A stretch of DNA of 53,667 bases from Oceanicaulis sp. BBD 1991-10. Its GTDB lineage: Bacteria; Pseudomonadota; Alphaproteobacteria; Caulobacterales; Maricaulaceae. Below the pieces are notes generated by a model. That model was not told where the DNA came from, did not search any database, and worked only from the letters and a program-made list of their open reading frames with translations. The DNA lies in NCBI GenBank assembly GCA_001657295.1, contig LYSW01000008.1, positions 1 to 53,667 on the forward strand, in the 5' to 3' direction. Positions within the stretch are counted from its first letter, which is position 1, and every line of letters begins with the position of its first letter. This document shows positions 36,499 through 44,671 of this stretch, in pieces. A program made the translations under genes and the position numbers.

Positions 36499-37202
36499 GC
36501 TGTCTCCTCAAGGGCGCGAAGGCCCGCAGTGATGATCTCGGCGTGGCGCCAGTCATCCTCGGTATCAATATCTATGGCCTTCCAGGCCGGCAGCTCGAAG
36601 GGGCGAAACGCCATCGCCGCCGCCCCGTCCGTATCGGCGTGCAGCGTCTGCGCCGAATAGATGGCGAAGGCGCCCGCGTCTTTATACACCGTGGTCAGAT
36701 CCTGGGTCCGGCTGGCGAACCGCTCCGGCGCCTGCGCCGGGATCAGGACGCCGTCCTTGACCGCCAAGAAGCGCTCAAGCGGGGTCTGCGCCCGCGCGAC
36801 CGCCAGCAGGGGGCGTGACGGATCCGCTGAAAACGCGGTCAGGCCGCCTGTCATATCGGTGATGTTGACTGTCGTTGCGGTGGCGTAAAGCAACATGATG
36901 GTGTCGAAGCGCCGGCCGCGCCGCTCGAAGCTTTCAAGATCGGCCCGAACCACGTCCCGGACCGGGGTGTGATCATCGGCCAGGCTCGGGTCGCGCAGGA
37001 AGTCGGGGGCCGCTCCGGCAGCCGCCGCGAAGGCGGCGATCTCCGCATCTTCCGTGGAGACATGAACATGATCGAAGACGCCGGCGTTCAGCGCGGCGCG
37101 CAAGGGATAGCTCAGCATCGGCCGGCCGGCGAAATCGCGGATATTCTTGCGCGCGATGCGTTTGGATCCGCCGCGCGCCGGGATGATGCAGAGCGTCGTC
37201 AT
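36495..37202 (-). CDS. pseF: Pseudaminic acid cytidylyltransferase (PseF)
   Basis: 235 aa. Activates pseudaminic acid to CMP-Pse. The intact nucleotide loop IIPARGGSKRIARKNIRDFAGRPML (Arg/Lys present) contrasts with the SpsF-like paralogue. SerThr-rich HVSTEDAEIAAFA and FRPFELPAWKAIDIDTEDDW follow. Corresponds to FlmC in Caulobacter nomenclature. Overlaps its neighbours by 4 bases on both sides. Confidence 0.93.
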   Translation of the reverse strand: MTTLCIIPARGGSKRIARKNIRDFAGRPMLSYPLRAALNAGVFDHVHVSTEDAEIAAFAAAAGAAPDFLRDPSLADDHTPVRDVVRADLESFERRGRRFDTIMLLYATATTVNITDMTGGLTAFSADPSRPLLAVARAQTPLERFLAVKDGVLIPAQAPERFASRTQDLTTVYKDAGAFAIYSAQTLHADTDGAAAMAFRPFELPAWKAIDIDTEDDWRHAEIITAGLRALEETA

Positions 37203-37939
37203 GGCGTTCCGGCCGGCCGCATGCCGGAGCGGATGATCGACAACGCGTCGGGCTGCGCATTCATGACCAGATCCAGCGCGCTCATATAAGGCGCATAGGG
37301 CCCGTGAAGCTGCGGCCAGACCGGGTGTTCGTATGTGAAATATTCCAGCGCGACGCCCGCCCGCTCCAAGGCGTCATCGCCGTCCAGATAATCCTTGGAG
37401 CCCGGCGGCGAGACATAACGGGTCGCGCCGTGACTCGTGCAGAGATCCGCGAGCCGCTGCGCCTTTGCGGACCGGACCGGCGTTTCGGAGCTCCGCGCGA
37501 AATCGGCCTCCAGACCGATCAAGTCGCACAGCGCGTTGATCAGCGCGATGTTCAGCGCGCACAGGCCGGTCTCGGCCGCCTCGAACGCCGGCGCCAGCCG
37601 GTCCATGACCGGGGTGTAGAAAGCCGCCTTGCCATAGGCGTGCTCCAGGGTCTTCAGCGCGGTTTGGGCAAAGCCGGCGTCGGGCTGGATTTGCGCCTGG
37701 GCGATGGTTTGCGCGCGCCGCCCCTTGGTGAGCACGGGAACCGTCAGCCAGAGCGGGCCGTTGGCGGTCTTGATCCGATTGCGCTGTTGCCAGCTGCGCT
37801 TGTCGAACTGCACATCATCCAGCAGGACGAAACGGTCGACCCGGTCGATCAGCGCGAAATACCCCGCCCACGGCAAAAAAGTCGGCTGCATAATCGCCAG
37901 GGTGCGCGGCGCGGCGCGTGCATTGCGGCGCGCGCTCAT
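37199..37939 (-). CDS. WbqC-family protein
   Basis: 246 aa. Begins with the WbqC signature LAIMQPTFLPWAGYFALIDRVDRFVLLDDVQFDKRSWQQRN. The family is tied to surface-polysaccharide and aminosugar clusters and may transfer acyl groups in thioester-type reactions, but no member has a firm assigned activity. ATGA overlap with the upstream gene. A plausible source of a further substitution on the flagellin sugar. Confidence 0.88.
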   Translation of the reverse strand: MSARRNARAAPRTLAIMQPTFLPWAGYFALIDRVDRFVLLDDVQFDKRSWQQRNRIKTANGPLWLTVPVLTKGRRAQTIAQAQIQPDAGFAQTALKTLEHAYGKAAFYTPVMDRLAPAFEAAETGLCALNIALINALCDLIGLEADFARSSETPVRSAKAQRLADLCTSHGATRYVSPPGSKDYLDGDDALERAGVALEYFTYEHPVWPQLHGPYAPYMSALDLVMNAQPDALSIIRSGMRPAGTP

Positions 37940-38841
37940 CGCTCCACCGCCGCGCATACGCCGGCGCGCCCGTAATCATCGCCGTTGTAAAACACCACGC
38001 GCTTGCCCTTGTGGGGCAATACGATGAAGTATTCCTGCATCACGGAATCCGGGCCGCCCTCGCTCGGTTCGAGCCCCGGACCCGTCTTCGCACGGACCCA
38101 GGTCAGACCGTCATCGCTATGGGCCCAGCGGGCGCGGTAAGCCTCTCCTTTGGATGCGAACCACATCACCCAGCGCCGCCCGTCATGATAGACATAAGGG
38201 CGCGCCAAAGCATTCTCACCCGGCGCAAAATCGATCGCCACCCGGCCCTCGCGCCGCCAGGCGCGGCCATCCTGAGAGGTGGCGATCTGGATATTGTAGC
38301 GCGGCAGGTCGGGATGCACCCATTCGGTTCCGGCGACGTAATACATGCGCCAGTCTGCGCCGTCGCGCACCACCCAGGGCGCGGTGTTGATATAGGGATT
38401 GACGTGCGTGCGCTCGAGGATCGGCGCCCGGTTCACCCGCTCGAACGGGCCGTGACCGCCGGTGCGCGCGGCCAGCCCGCCATAGAGATCCATGCGGGTC
38501 GTGCCGCCGGGCTTGAAGCCGATATAGTAAAGCAGCGTGTCGTCGCCGTCGCGGATCACGCAGCTGGGCAGGACGCCGTTATCGTCGAAGGCGCCGAGCG
38601 GCCCCGGCGTCAGAACCGGATCGGCGCTTCGCTCAAGCACGCGATCTGGCTGTTCCAGATCGATCAAGGCCCAGCCCACATGGGACTGGTTCTTGTCATT
38701 GCGTCCGGCCTGATAAATCCGCCAGAGCGAGCCCTCGACAAGCTCGGGCGTGGGCAGCATGGCATGCGTGCGGCTCCACCAGAGCGCGGTGTCCGGCTGG
38801 ATCACAAGGCCCAGCTTGTCCCAGCGCGCCGGCTGCAGCAC
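37936..38841 (-). CDS. Five-bladed beta-propeller, glycosidase-like protein (GH43/GH130 type fold)
   Basis: 301 aa. Repeated blades with WWSRTHAMLPTPE, SCVIRDGDDTLLYYIGF, APWVVRDGADWRMYYVAG, IQIATSQDGRAW and RPYVYHDGRRWVMWFASKG. This is the pattern of glycosidase-type propellers, often seen beside WbqC in O-antigen and flagellar clusters. No signal peptide, so cytoplasmic. Its substrate is unknown; it could process a precursor or act as a sugar-binding scaffold. GTG start, 3 bases after the acetyltransferase gene. Confidence 0.75.
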   Translation of the reverse strand: MLQPARWDKLGLVIQPDTALWWSRTHAMLPTPELVEGSLWRIYQAGRNDKNQSHVGWALIDLEQPDRVLERSADPVLTPGPLGAFDDNGVLPSCVIRDGDDTLLYYIGFKPGGTTRMDLYGGLAARTGGHGPFERVNRAPILERTHVNPYINTAPWVVRDGADWRMYYVAGTEWVHPDLPRYNIQIATSQDGRAWRREGRVAIDFAPGENALARPYVYHDGRRWVMWFASKGEAYRARWAHSDDGLTWVRAKTGPGLEPSEGGPDSVMQEYFIVLPHKGKRVVFYNGDDYGRAGVCAAVER

Positions 38842-38844
38842 GGC

Positions 38845-39537
38845 CTAGTCCTCCAGCCCGAAATAACGATTGCGGATCTTGATCGCCTTGGGGTCGTCCC
38901 CGTCCAGCAGGGTGGAGGACGCCGTCAGCGCGACCGATCCGTCGGACAAGTCCTTCGCAACCGAAGCATCCATCGCGATGAAGCAATCATTCCCGATCGT
39001 GAGGAAGTCTCTCAGCGTCGCGTTGACGCCGAAAAAACAGCGCTGGCCGATCTTGCAATGGCCGGACACGACCACATGGCTGGCGAAATAGCTATGGTCG
39101 CCGATATGGCTGCCATGACCGATATGATTGCCCGACCACAACATCACATTGGCGCCGATGGTGACCGTCGGCTGGATGACCTGGTCTTCCAGAATGAAGC
39201 AGTTGTCGCCATGGCTCAGATCCGGCCAGACGCTGGCTTTGGAGCAGACATAGCTCGCCAGCGTGTATCCAGCGGCCTTGGCCTGCTCATACTTGGCCTG
39301 GCGCAAGCGATTGAGCTTTTGATAGGACAGCGCCACATGCATGTCCGCTTCGGCCGGAGAAAAGCGCGCCTGCGCCTCCGACCAGGCCAGAAGCGGGCGT
39401 CCCTCGAACGTGTCGTCCTTGGCGTAGGCGTCGTCGACGGTGAAGGCCGCGACCTCGCGCCCGCCATCGGCTTCGAAGTAATACTTTGCAAGCGAAGCGA
39501 TTTCGCCGGAGCCGAAAATCACAAGCGGGCGGCTCAT
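38845..39537 (-). CDS. PglD/NeuD-type left-handed beta-helix acetyltransferase
   Basis: 230 aa. N-terminal PglD-like Rossmann module (VIFGSGEIASLAKYYF, AAFTVDD), then hexapeptide repeats (about 125-215: DQVIQPTVTIGANVMLWSGNHIGHGSHIGD, FFGVNATLRDF). PglD acetylates the 4-amino group of a UDP-sugar. No GNAT-type PseH, which normally performs that step in pseudaminate synthesis, is in the locus, so this may take its place; inference. Overlaps pseI by 4 bases. Confidence 0.83.
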   Translation of the reverse strand: MSRPLVIFGSGEIASLAKYYFEADGGREVAAFTVDDAYAKDDTFEGRPLLAWSEAQARFSPAEADMHVALSYQKLNRLRQAKYEQAKAAGYTLASYVCSKASVWPDLSHGDNCFILEDQVIQPTVTIGANVMLWSGNHIGHGSHIGDHSYFASHVVVSGHCKIGQRCFFGVNATLRDFLTIGNDCFIAMDASVAKDLSDGSVALTASSTLLDGDDPKAIKIRNRYFGLED

Positions 39538-40637
39538 GGCGCGGCTCCGCAGTCGATCTGGTCTTCGGTCACCGGTTCATGGGCGGCGATGTCGGTCCGG
39601 GCGATCGCGCCGAACACGGCTTCGAAACGGCGCGCCGGCAATCCGTCCCGGGCGCGAATGGCGCGCACATTGTCCGGACCGATCACCTCGCCGGCTTTGA
39701 TCGCCCGCGTGGTGTAGAAACAGCGCTTGAAGATCGGCGATGTGGTCTCCGCCTCCTTCATCCCGAACCGCACCTCGCCCAGCGTGTCGTGCGCGTCCTT
39801 CACCGAGCGGCACAGCAATTCCAGCTCTGCGGGTTCGATCGCGAAGCTGGAATCAGGGCCGCCTTCCGAACGATCCAGGATGAAGTGCTTTTCAATGATC
39901 GCAGCGCCCAGGGCCGCCGCGACGATGGGCGCGGTCACGCCCAGCGTGTGATCGGAGAAGCCCGCCACGACGCCAAATCGTTCGGCCAGCGCGGGGATGG
40001 TCTTAAGATGCGCGGATGAAAGCGGCGCGGGATAGGCGCTGACGCAGTGCAGGAGCGCGTAATCCGGCGCGCCGGCGCGCGCCAGGAATGCGGCGGTCGC
40101 CTCGATCTCCTCCAGCGTCGCGGTGCCGGTGGACAGGATGAGCGGCTTGCCGGTCCGCGCCGCGCGCTGGACCAGCGGCCAATCGGTCAGCTCATTGGAT
40201 GCGATCTTGTAGGCGGGCGCGCCCCAGTCTTCGAGCCGGTCGACGGCGTCCGCATCAAAAGGCGAGCTGAACAGGGTGATGCCGATATCGCGCGCATGCG
40301 CGAACAGCCTCGGGAACCAGTCATACGGCGTCGCCGCCTCCTGATAGAGCCGGTGCAGATTCCAGCCCGCCCAGGTTCCGCTGGTGATCTGAAACTCCGG
40401 CTTGTCGCTGGGCACGGTCAGGCTGTCGGCGGTGTAGGTTTGAAACTTCACGGCGTCCGCGCCGGCGGCCTTGGCCGCGTCAATCATCGCCAGGGCCTTG
40501 CCCAAATCCTTGTTATGATTGCCGGACACTTCTGCGATCACATAGGGCGCATGGCCCGCGCCGATCACGCGCCCGTCGATGACGAGGCGCGGCGGCGCCT
40601 TGATGCTGTCGGTGTCGGCCGGGGCGCTGGCGTCCAT
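39534..40637 (-). CDS. pseI: Pseudaminic acid synthase (PseI/NeuB family)
   Basis: 367 aa. Condenses the 2,4-diacetamido sugar with phosphoenolpyruvate. N-terminal TIM barrel: YVIAEVSGNHNKDL, AVKFQTYTADSL, FSSPFDADAVDRLE, KIASNELTDWPLV, LSTGTATLEEIE; C-terminal antifreeze-like (SAF) domain (FYTTRAIKAGEVIG). ATG 40637 has AAAGGG 6 bases upstream and is preferred to the ATG at 40673, which overlaps pseG and has no ribosome binding site. Confidence 0.94.
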   Translation of the reverse strand: MDASAPADTDSIKAPPRLVIDGRVIGAGHAPYVIAEVSGNHNKDLGKALAMIDAAKAAGADAVKFQTYTADSLTVPSDKPEFQITSGTWAGWNLHRLYQEAATPYDWFPRLFAHARDIGITLFSSPFDADAVDRLEDWGAPAYKIASNELTDWPLVQRAARTGKPLILSTGTATLEEIEATAAFLARAGAPDYALLHCVSAYPAPLSSAHLKTIPALAERFGVVAGFSDHTLGVTAPIVAAALGAAIIEKHFILDRSEGGPDSSFAIEPAELELLCRSVKDAHDTLGEVRFGMKEAETTSPIFKRCFYTTRAIKAGEVIGPDNVRAIRARDGLPARRFEAVFGAIARTDIAAHEPVTEDQIDCGAAP

Positions 40638-40659
40638 GGCGAGCCCTTTGGAGCTGTGT

Positions 40660-41706
40660 TCAGGCGTCACCATCGCGCGATTCGGTGAACAGCTCTGAAA
40701 TCAACCGCTCAGCCAGGCGCGCGGCGCCGCGCCCGTCGATGATCGTGCGCGGATCTGCATGGCCGGCCTGGTCGGCCGCGAGGATCGCTTCTCGCAAATG
40801 GGCGGCGTCGGGCGGTCCGGGCGGCAGCACATGGCCCAGGCCCGCCTCGGCGAAAGGCTGGTTCATCTGCGCATAGACCCTGTCCGGCGTGCAAATCAGG
40901 CTGAACACGCCGCAGGCGGCGGCTTCATACTTCGCCAGCCCCGGGCCCAGCACAGCGACACGGGCGCGAAGCAAGCCAACACGCAGATTGTCCGGCGCCG
41001 ACAGGATTGAAACGTGGTCAGACCGGTCGACCGCATCGGTCAGGGCGCGGGTGCGCGCCGATCCAAATCCCGGCCCCGCGACGATTTCAGCCCGCCACCC
41101 GTCAGGCAGACCGCCATGAAGGAGCGCGCCCGTCGCCGCTTCGGTGAGCCGCCAGGGGTCGGTGCCGCTGATGGAAATCAATAGATGCGGCTCACGGTCT
41201 TTGGCCGGCCTCTCCGGCGGCGCCGCATAGATCGGCTCCAGCACGGCGAAGTCCGGTCCATGCAGCCAAAGATCGGCGTTTCGCGCCGGCGCTTCGGGCT
41301 CGATGACATAGGGCGTGATCGCGACATCCACCGCGCTGCTGCGATCGTCCGGCGCATAGGCTTCGCGATCCAGGCCGTCGATCAGCGCCAGCCTGCGCGC
41401 CTGACGGCGCAGGCGGCGCACCAGCTCCGGCAAATCGCTCAGCATGGAGGGGTGGCTGAGATCAAGCACCACCGGTGCGTCGTCCGCGGGATAGGCCGCC
41501 GCCTCTTCCGGAGGCGCCTGATGCGGCGGCAGGCGATGAACCGGCAGGTGCGGCGGGGGCGCTGGAGCATCGGCGTCCAGAATCAGTCCGGCCGGCCGGC
41601 CCGCGGCGGTCAGCGCGTCGGAAAGGATGATCGCGCGGACCTGATGACCGATCCCGAGCTTGGGACCGGAGCGCGCGCGCACCCAAATCTCGATCTCGTC
41701 CATCAT
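40660..41706 (-). CDS. pseG: UDP-2,4-diacetamido-2,4,6-trideoxy-beta-L-altropyranose hydrolase (PseG/FlmD)
   Basis: 348 aa GT-B-like enzyme. The catalytic His lies in LGIGHQVRAIIL; the C-terminal half has LLISISGTDP and PGLAKYEAAACGV. Removes UDP to give the free sugar for PseI. Corresponds to FlmD in Caulobacter. Overlaps pseC by 4 bases; tandem ATG start, 41706 or 41703. Confidence 0.92.
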   Translation of the reverse strand: MMDEIEIWVRARSGPKLGIGHQVRAIILSDALTAAGRPAGLILDADAPAPPPHLPVHRLPPHQAPPEEAAAYPADDAPVVLDLSHPSMLSDLPELVRRLRRQARRLALIDGLDREAYAPDDRSSAVDVAITPYVIEPEAPARNADLWLHGPDFAVLEPIYAAPPERPAKDREPHLLISISGTDPWRLTEAATGALLHGGLPDGWRAEIVAGPGFGSARTRALTDAVDRSDHVSILSAPDNLRVGLLRARVAVLGPGLAKYEAAACGVFSLICTPDRVYAQMNQPFAEAGLGHVLPPGPPDAAHLREAILAADQAGHADPRTIIDGRGAARLAERLISELFTESRDGDA

Positions 41707-42878
41707 GCGATCCCCAGCGCGCCCGCCAGAGCGGCCGCGACGCGCGCGACATCGCCATCCGCCATCGCCGGATACAGCGGCAGCGACAGAGTGCGCCGAT
41801 AATACGCCTCGGCGCCGGGCAGGGTCTGCTCGCCATAAAGCTCGACATAGTAAGGCTGGGCGTGAACCGGCACATAATGCACCTGGCTGCCGATCCCGGC
41901 GGCGCGCAGCCGCGCCGTCACCTCGGCGCGGGCGACGCCGGCGGCCTCAAAGTCGATGCGCACATTCATCAAGTGCCGGCAGGGGTCGACGCCGGGCTGA
42001 TCGACGGGCGCCGACACCAGCGGCGCGAGCGGCGCGAGCGCTTCGGCGTAAAGCGCGGCCAGCCGCCGCCGGCGTTCGGCGAAATCCGCCAGCTTGGCCA
42101 GCTGGGACCGGCCCAGCGCCGCGAGGATGTCCGGCATGCGATAATTATGGCCGAGCGCCTGCATTTCATACGCCCAGGGCTCAACCGCGCCGTTAAGGCG
42201 CGTGAAACGCGCCCTGTCGCGAACGACGCCGTGACTGCGCAATTCCGCCGCCCGGCCGGCCAGCGCCGGATTGCGGGTCGTCAGCATGCCGCCCTCGCCC
42301 GCCGCCAGCGTCTTGACCGGATGAAAGGAAAATGTCGCCGCGTCCGAGCGCGCGCAGTTTCCGGACGCGCCGTCCGGCCCGAGCGTGCCCAGCGCATGGC
42401 AGCTGTCTTCCACGATGAAGAGGTCGGCCCGCCGCGCGGCCTGTCCGATCTGCGTCATGTCGCACAGCGCGCCGGCCAGATGCACGGGCAGCACGGCTCT
42501 CGCGCGCCCGCCCGCCCGCTCCAGCGCCGCGCTCAGGGTTTGCGCCGTGAGCAAACCGGTCTGAGGGTCGACATCCGCGAACACGACGTCGGCCCCGCAA
42601 TACCGCGCGGCGTTGGCGGTCGCGAGAAAGGTGAGGCTCGGCACGATGCAGATATCGCCCTCGCCCACGCCCAGTCCCGCCAGCGCCAGGTGCAAGGCCG
42701 CGGTCGCGCTGTTGCAGGCCACGGCGCAGGGCGCGTCCACAGCAGCGGAGAATTCAGATTCGAAGGCCGGGACTTCCGGCCCGGTGGTCAGATAATCGCT
42801 GGTCAGGACGCGCGTGACCGCGGCGATGTCGTCCGCATCGATCAGCTGACGGCCATAGGGCAGGAAGGGGTCGGTCAT
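41703..42878 (-). CDS. flmB: UDP-4-amino-4,6-dideoxy-N-acetyl-beta-L-altrosamine transaminase (PseC/FlmB)
   Basis: 391 aa PLP aminotransferase of the DegT family. FLPYGRQLIDADDIAAV start; internal-aldimine Lys in TFSFHPVKTLAAGEGGML; DIAAALGRSQL. ATG 42878 is preferred over TTG 42908, though neither has a good ribosome binding site. First gene of the eight-gene pse operon. No convincing promoter in 42879-43030. Confidence 0.94.
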   Translation of the reverse strand: MTDPFLPYGRQLIDADDIAAVTRVLTSDYLTTGPEVPAFESEFSAAVDAPCAVACNSATAALHLALAGLGVGEGDICIVPSLTFLATANAARYCGADVVFADVDPQTGLLTAQTLSAALERAGGRARAVLPVHLAGALCDMTQIGQAARRADLFIVEDSCHALGTLGPDGASGNCARSDAATFSFHPVKTLAAGEGGMLTTRNPALAGRAAELRSHGVVRDRARFTRLNGAVEPWAYEMQALGHNYRMPDILAALGRSQLAKLADFAERRRRLAALYAEALAPLAPLVSAPVDQPGVDPCRHLMNVRIDFEAAGVARAEVTARLRAAGIGSQVHYVPVHAQPYYVELYGEQTLPGAEAYYRRTLSLPLYPAMADGDVARVAAALAGALGIA

Positions 42879-43030
42879 GGGAGCAATACTGCGGTGAGTC
42901 GGTTTCAAGAGTGTTTGCCGCGCGCGTGCGTCATCGCCCGGTTCATCCAGGCCGCCCGCGCCGGCAGGTCAGCCAGGCGCACGGGCCCGGGGTCGCCGGA
43001 CGCGCCGCGCGGCGGCGTGAAGCCGAACGG

Positions 43031-43058
43031 AAAACCGCCCGGCCTTGCGGCCGGGCGG
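43031..43058 (-). terminator. Terminator downstream of flagellin A
   Basis: CCGCCCGGCC (43035-43044) pairs perfectly with GGCCGGGCGG (43049-43058) around a 4-base loop. On the minus strand a TTTT run follows (43034-43031). It separates the flagellin cluster from the pse operon. Confidence 0.85.
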
Positions 43059-43084
43059 CGTCATGCAACGGTGCTCGCCCCAGC

Positions 43085-43918
43085 CTATCGGCCGAAGAGG
43101 GAGAGGATGATTTGCGGTTCGGAGTTGGCGATGGACAGCGCCTGCACGCCCAGCTGCTGCTTCACCTGCAGGGCCTGCAATCGCGCGGATTCCTTGGCCA
43201 TGTCGGCGTCCACCAGATTGCCCACGCCTTCCGTGAGGCTGTCCATCAGCTTGCCCACGAAGGTGCGGTGCGCCTCCATCTTCTTCAAATCCGAGCCCAG
43301 ATTGGCCAGCGCCTGATTGACATTGTCCAGGCTGGTCTGGATCGCGCTGACCACGTTGCCGGCCAGCGTCACCGTGCCCAGGCTGGCGGCGGCGGCGATG
43401 GTGATGATCGATCCGCCGATCGACATGTCCTGGCCGTCCAGGGTCACTGTCCGCGTCGCATCGGCGTCGGCCAGGAAGGCGATGCCGTTGGTCAGCGAGC
43501 CGTTCAGAAGATTGGCGCCGTCAAACTCGGCGTTGGACAGGATGACGTTGATCTGATCGAGCAGCGATTTGAAATCGCCGTCAAAGGCCTGGCGCGAGAA
43601 GGTGTCGATGGACGGGTCCATGGCCGCGGTCGCCTTCTCGCGCATCTGGATCAACAGATCCGAGATCGCTTCTCCGGCCGCAATCGCGACATCGCCGATC
43701 GACACCGCGCGATCGAGGGAGGATTCCACCGATCCCAGCGCGCCGATGTCCGAGCGCATGCCCTGGGCGACGGCGAAGACCGAGGAGTTGTCCTTGGCGC
43801 CGGAGACCTTCAGACCGGTATTGATGCGGTTTTGAACCTCGACCATGTCGTTATTGGTCTTGTTCAGGTTTTGCAGGGCGATCATCGCCGAAGTGTTGGT
43901 GTGGACGCTCAGCGTCAT
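43085..43918 (-). CDS. Flagellin A, the divergent copy
   Basis: 277 aa. Flagellin ends: TNTSAMIALQNLNKTN at the start and KESARLQALQVKQQLGVQALSIANSEPQIILSLFGR at the end; the central D1/D2 part is short, as in Caulobacter flagellins. It differs from the other three throughout (NDMVEVQNRINTGLKVSGAKDNSSVFAVAQG, RQAFDGDFKSLLDQINVI), so may be the counterpart of the atypical FljJ. Start at 43918 has GGAG 7 bases upstream. Own sigma-54 promoter at 43986-44002. Confidence 0.95.
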   Translation of the reverse strand: MTLSVHTNTSAMIALQNLNKTNNDMVEVQNRINTGLKVSGAKDNSSVFAVAQGMRSDIGALGSVESSLDRAVSIGDVAIAAGEAISDLLIQMREKATAAMDPSIDTFSRQAFDGDFKSLLDQINVILSNAEFDGANLLNGSLTNGIAFLADADATRTVTLDGQDMSIGGSIITIAAAASLGTVTLAGNVVSAIQTSLDNVNQALANLGSDLKKMEAHRTFVGKLMDSLTEGVGNLVDADMAKESARLQALQVKQQLGVQALSIANSEPQIILSLFGR

Positions 43919-43985
43919 GACAGGGCTCCGCTCATTCTTCGTTGGGCCAAACCGCTTTCGGCGGCCATTATCCATGAGCTTGAAG

Positions 43986-44002
43986 AGCAACCCGCGGGCC
44001 AG
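43986..44002 (-). promoter_or_regulatory. Sigma-54 promoter of flagellin A
   Basis: Minus strand TGGCCCG-CGGG-TTGCT: a single departure from TGGCACG-N4-TTGCT, GG-N10-GC spacing intact, 68 bases upstream of ATG. Confidence 0.75.
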
Positions 44003-44053
44003 TTCGGCCCTATTGCGAGATATCAATATAAATCAATGCGTTAAATTCAATAA

Positions 44054-44082
44054 CCCCCGCCACGCGCGAGGCGCGGCGGGGG
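44054..44082 (-). terminator. Terminator downstream of flaG
   Basis: CCCCCGCC (44054-44061) with GGCGGGGG (44075-44082), continued inward by GCGC/GCGC around a GAG loop. On the minus strand TTATTGAATTT follows. It isolates flaG from the flagellin A promoter. Confidence 0.75.
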
Positions 44083-44157
44083 CTGCATGGTTAATTCTTG
44101 CCTGCAGGCCGGTCGGATTTTGCCGATCTGTCAGGCGGCGGTCCCCACCAGATCCGG

Positions 44158-44532
44158 TCAGACCGTTCGATCAATCAGCCCGCCTTCGCGTCCGCGAAGA
44201 TAGGCGACCAGCTCGACATATTTTTCAGGCGGCCATTGGCGCATCACTTCGCCGGTTTCTGGATCAAAGAGCCTGTAAATGAATCGTCCGGCGTCTTCGG
44301 CCCGCTCGATCTGCAGGCGTGAGCGCGAGTTGGCGTTGATCTCCGCGCGCATGGCTTCGATCTGCTCGACTCTTGGCTGGTCTTGCGGAATCAGGCGCGT
44401 CTTCTTGCGCGCTTCGGATTCCATCGCATCCCCTTGTGAGCCGCTTGTCGCAGGCGTGACCCGCCCGCTGGCGATCGCGTCCCACGAAGGGCGGGCCAAG
44501 GCCGTACCCGACATGAGCGTCGCTATATCCAT
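44158..44532 (-). CDS. flaG: FlaG-family protein
   Basis: 124 aa. N-terminal half is disordered; the C-terminal half has the FlaG core LQIERAEDAGRFIYRLFDPETGEVMRQWPPEKYVELVAYL. FlaG proteins influence filament length or assembly. ATG 44532 preferred to GTG 44544 (AGGA close by). May be cotranscribed with flagellin B. Confidence 0.88.
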   Translation of the reverse strand: MDIATLMSGTALARPSWDAIASGRVTPATSGSQGDAMESEARKKTRLIPQDQPRVEQIEAMRAEINANSRSRLQIERAEDAGRFIYRLFDPETGEVMRQWPPEKYVELVAYLRGREGGLIDRTV

Positions 44533-44616
44533 CGTTCCTGTCACAGAACGCTTATTGAGCGTTCGGCGCCTCCTTTGACTGCTGCGTTCCCAATCTCATC
44601 AGAGCGGCGGGACGGA

Positions 44617-44651
44617 CGGTTGAAGCTGAACCCCACGAAGCGCTTCAACCG
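44617..44651. repeat. Perfect 10-bp inverted repeat downstream of flagellin B
   Basis: CGGTTGAAGC (44617-44626) and GCTTCAACCG (44642-44651) flank a 15-base loop in the flagellin B-flaG gap. It lacks a T-run on either strand, so RNA stabilisation or processing is as likely as termination. Confidence 0.6.
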
Positions 44652-44671
44652 CCCAATCCCCTAGCCCGGGC

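Noticed and set aside
37918-39717. 599-codon plus-strand frame
   Set aside because: Antisense to the glycosidase-like and acetyltransferase genes of the pse operon; low-complexity, no domain.
44617-44651. Intrinsic terminator after flagellin B
   Set aside because: Perfect stem but no T-run on the minus strand; listed as an inverted repeat instead.
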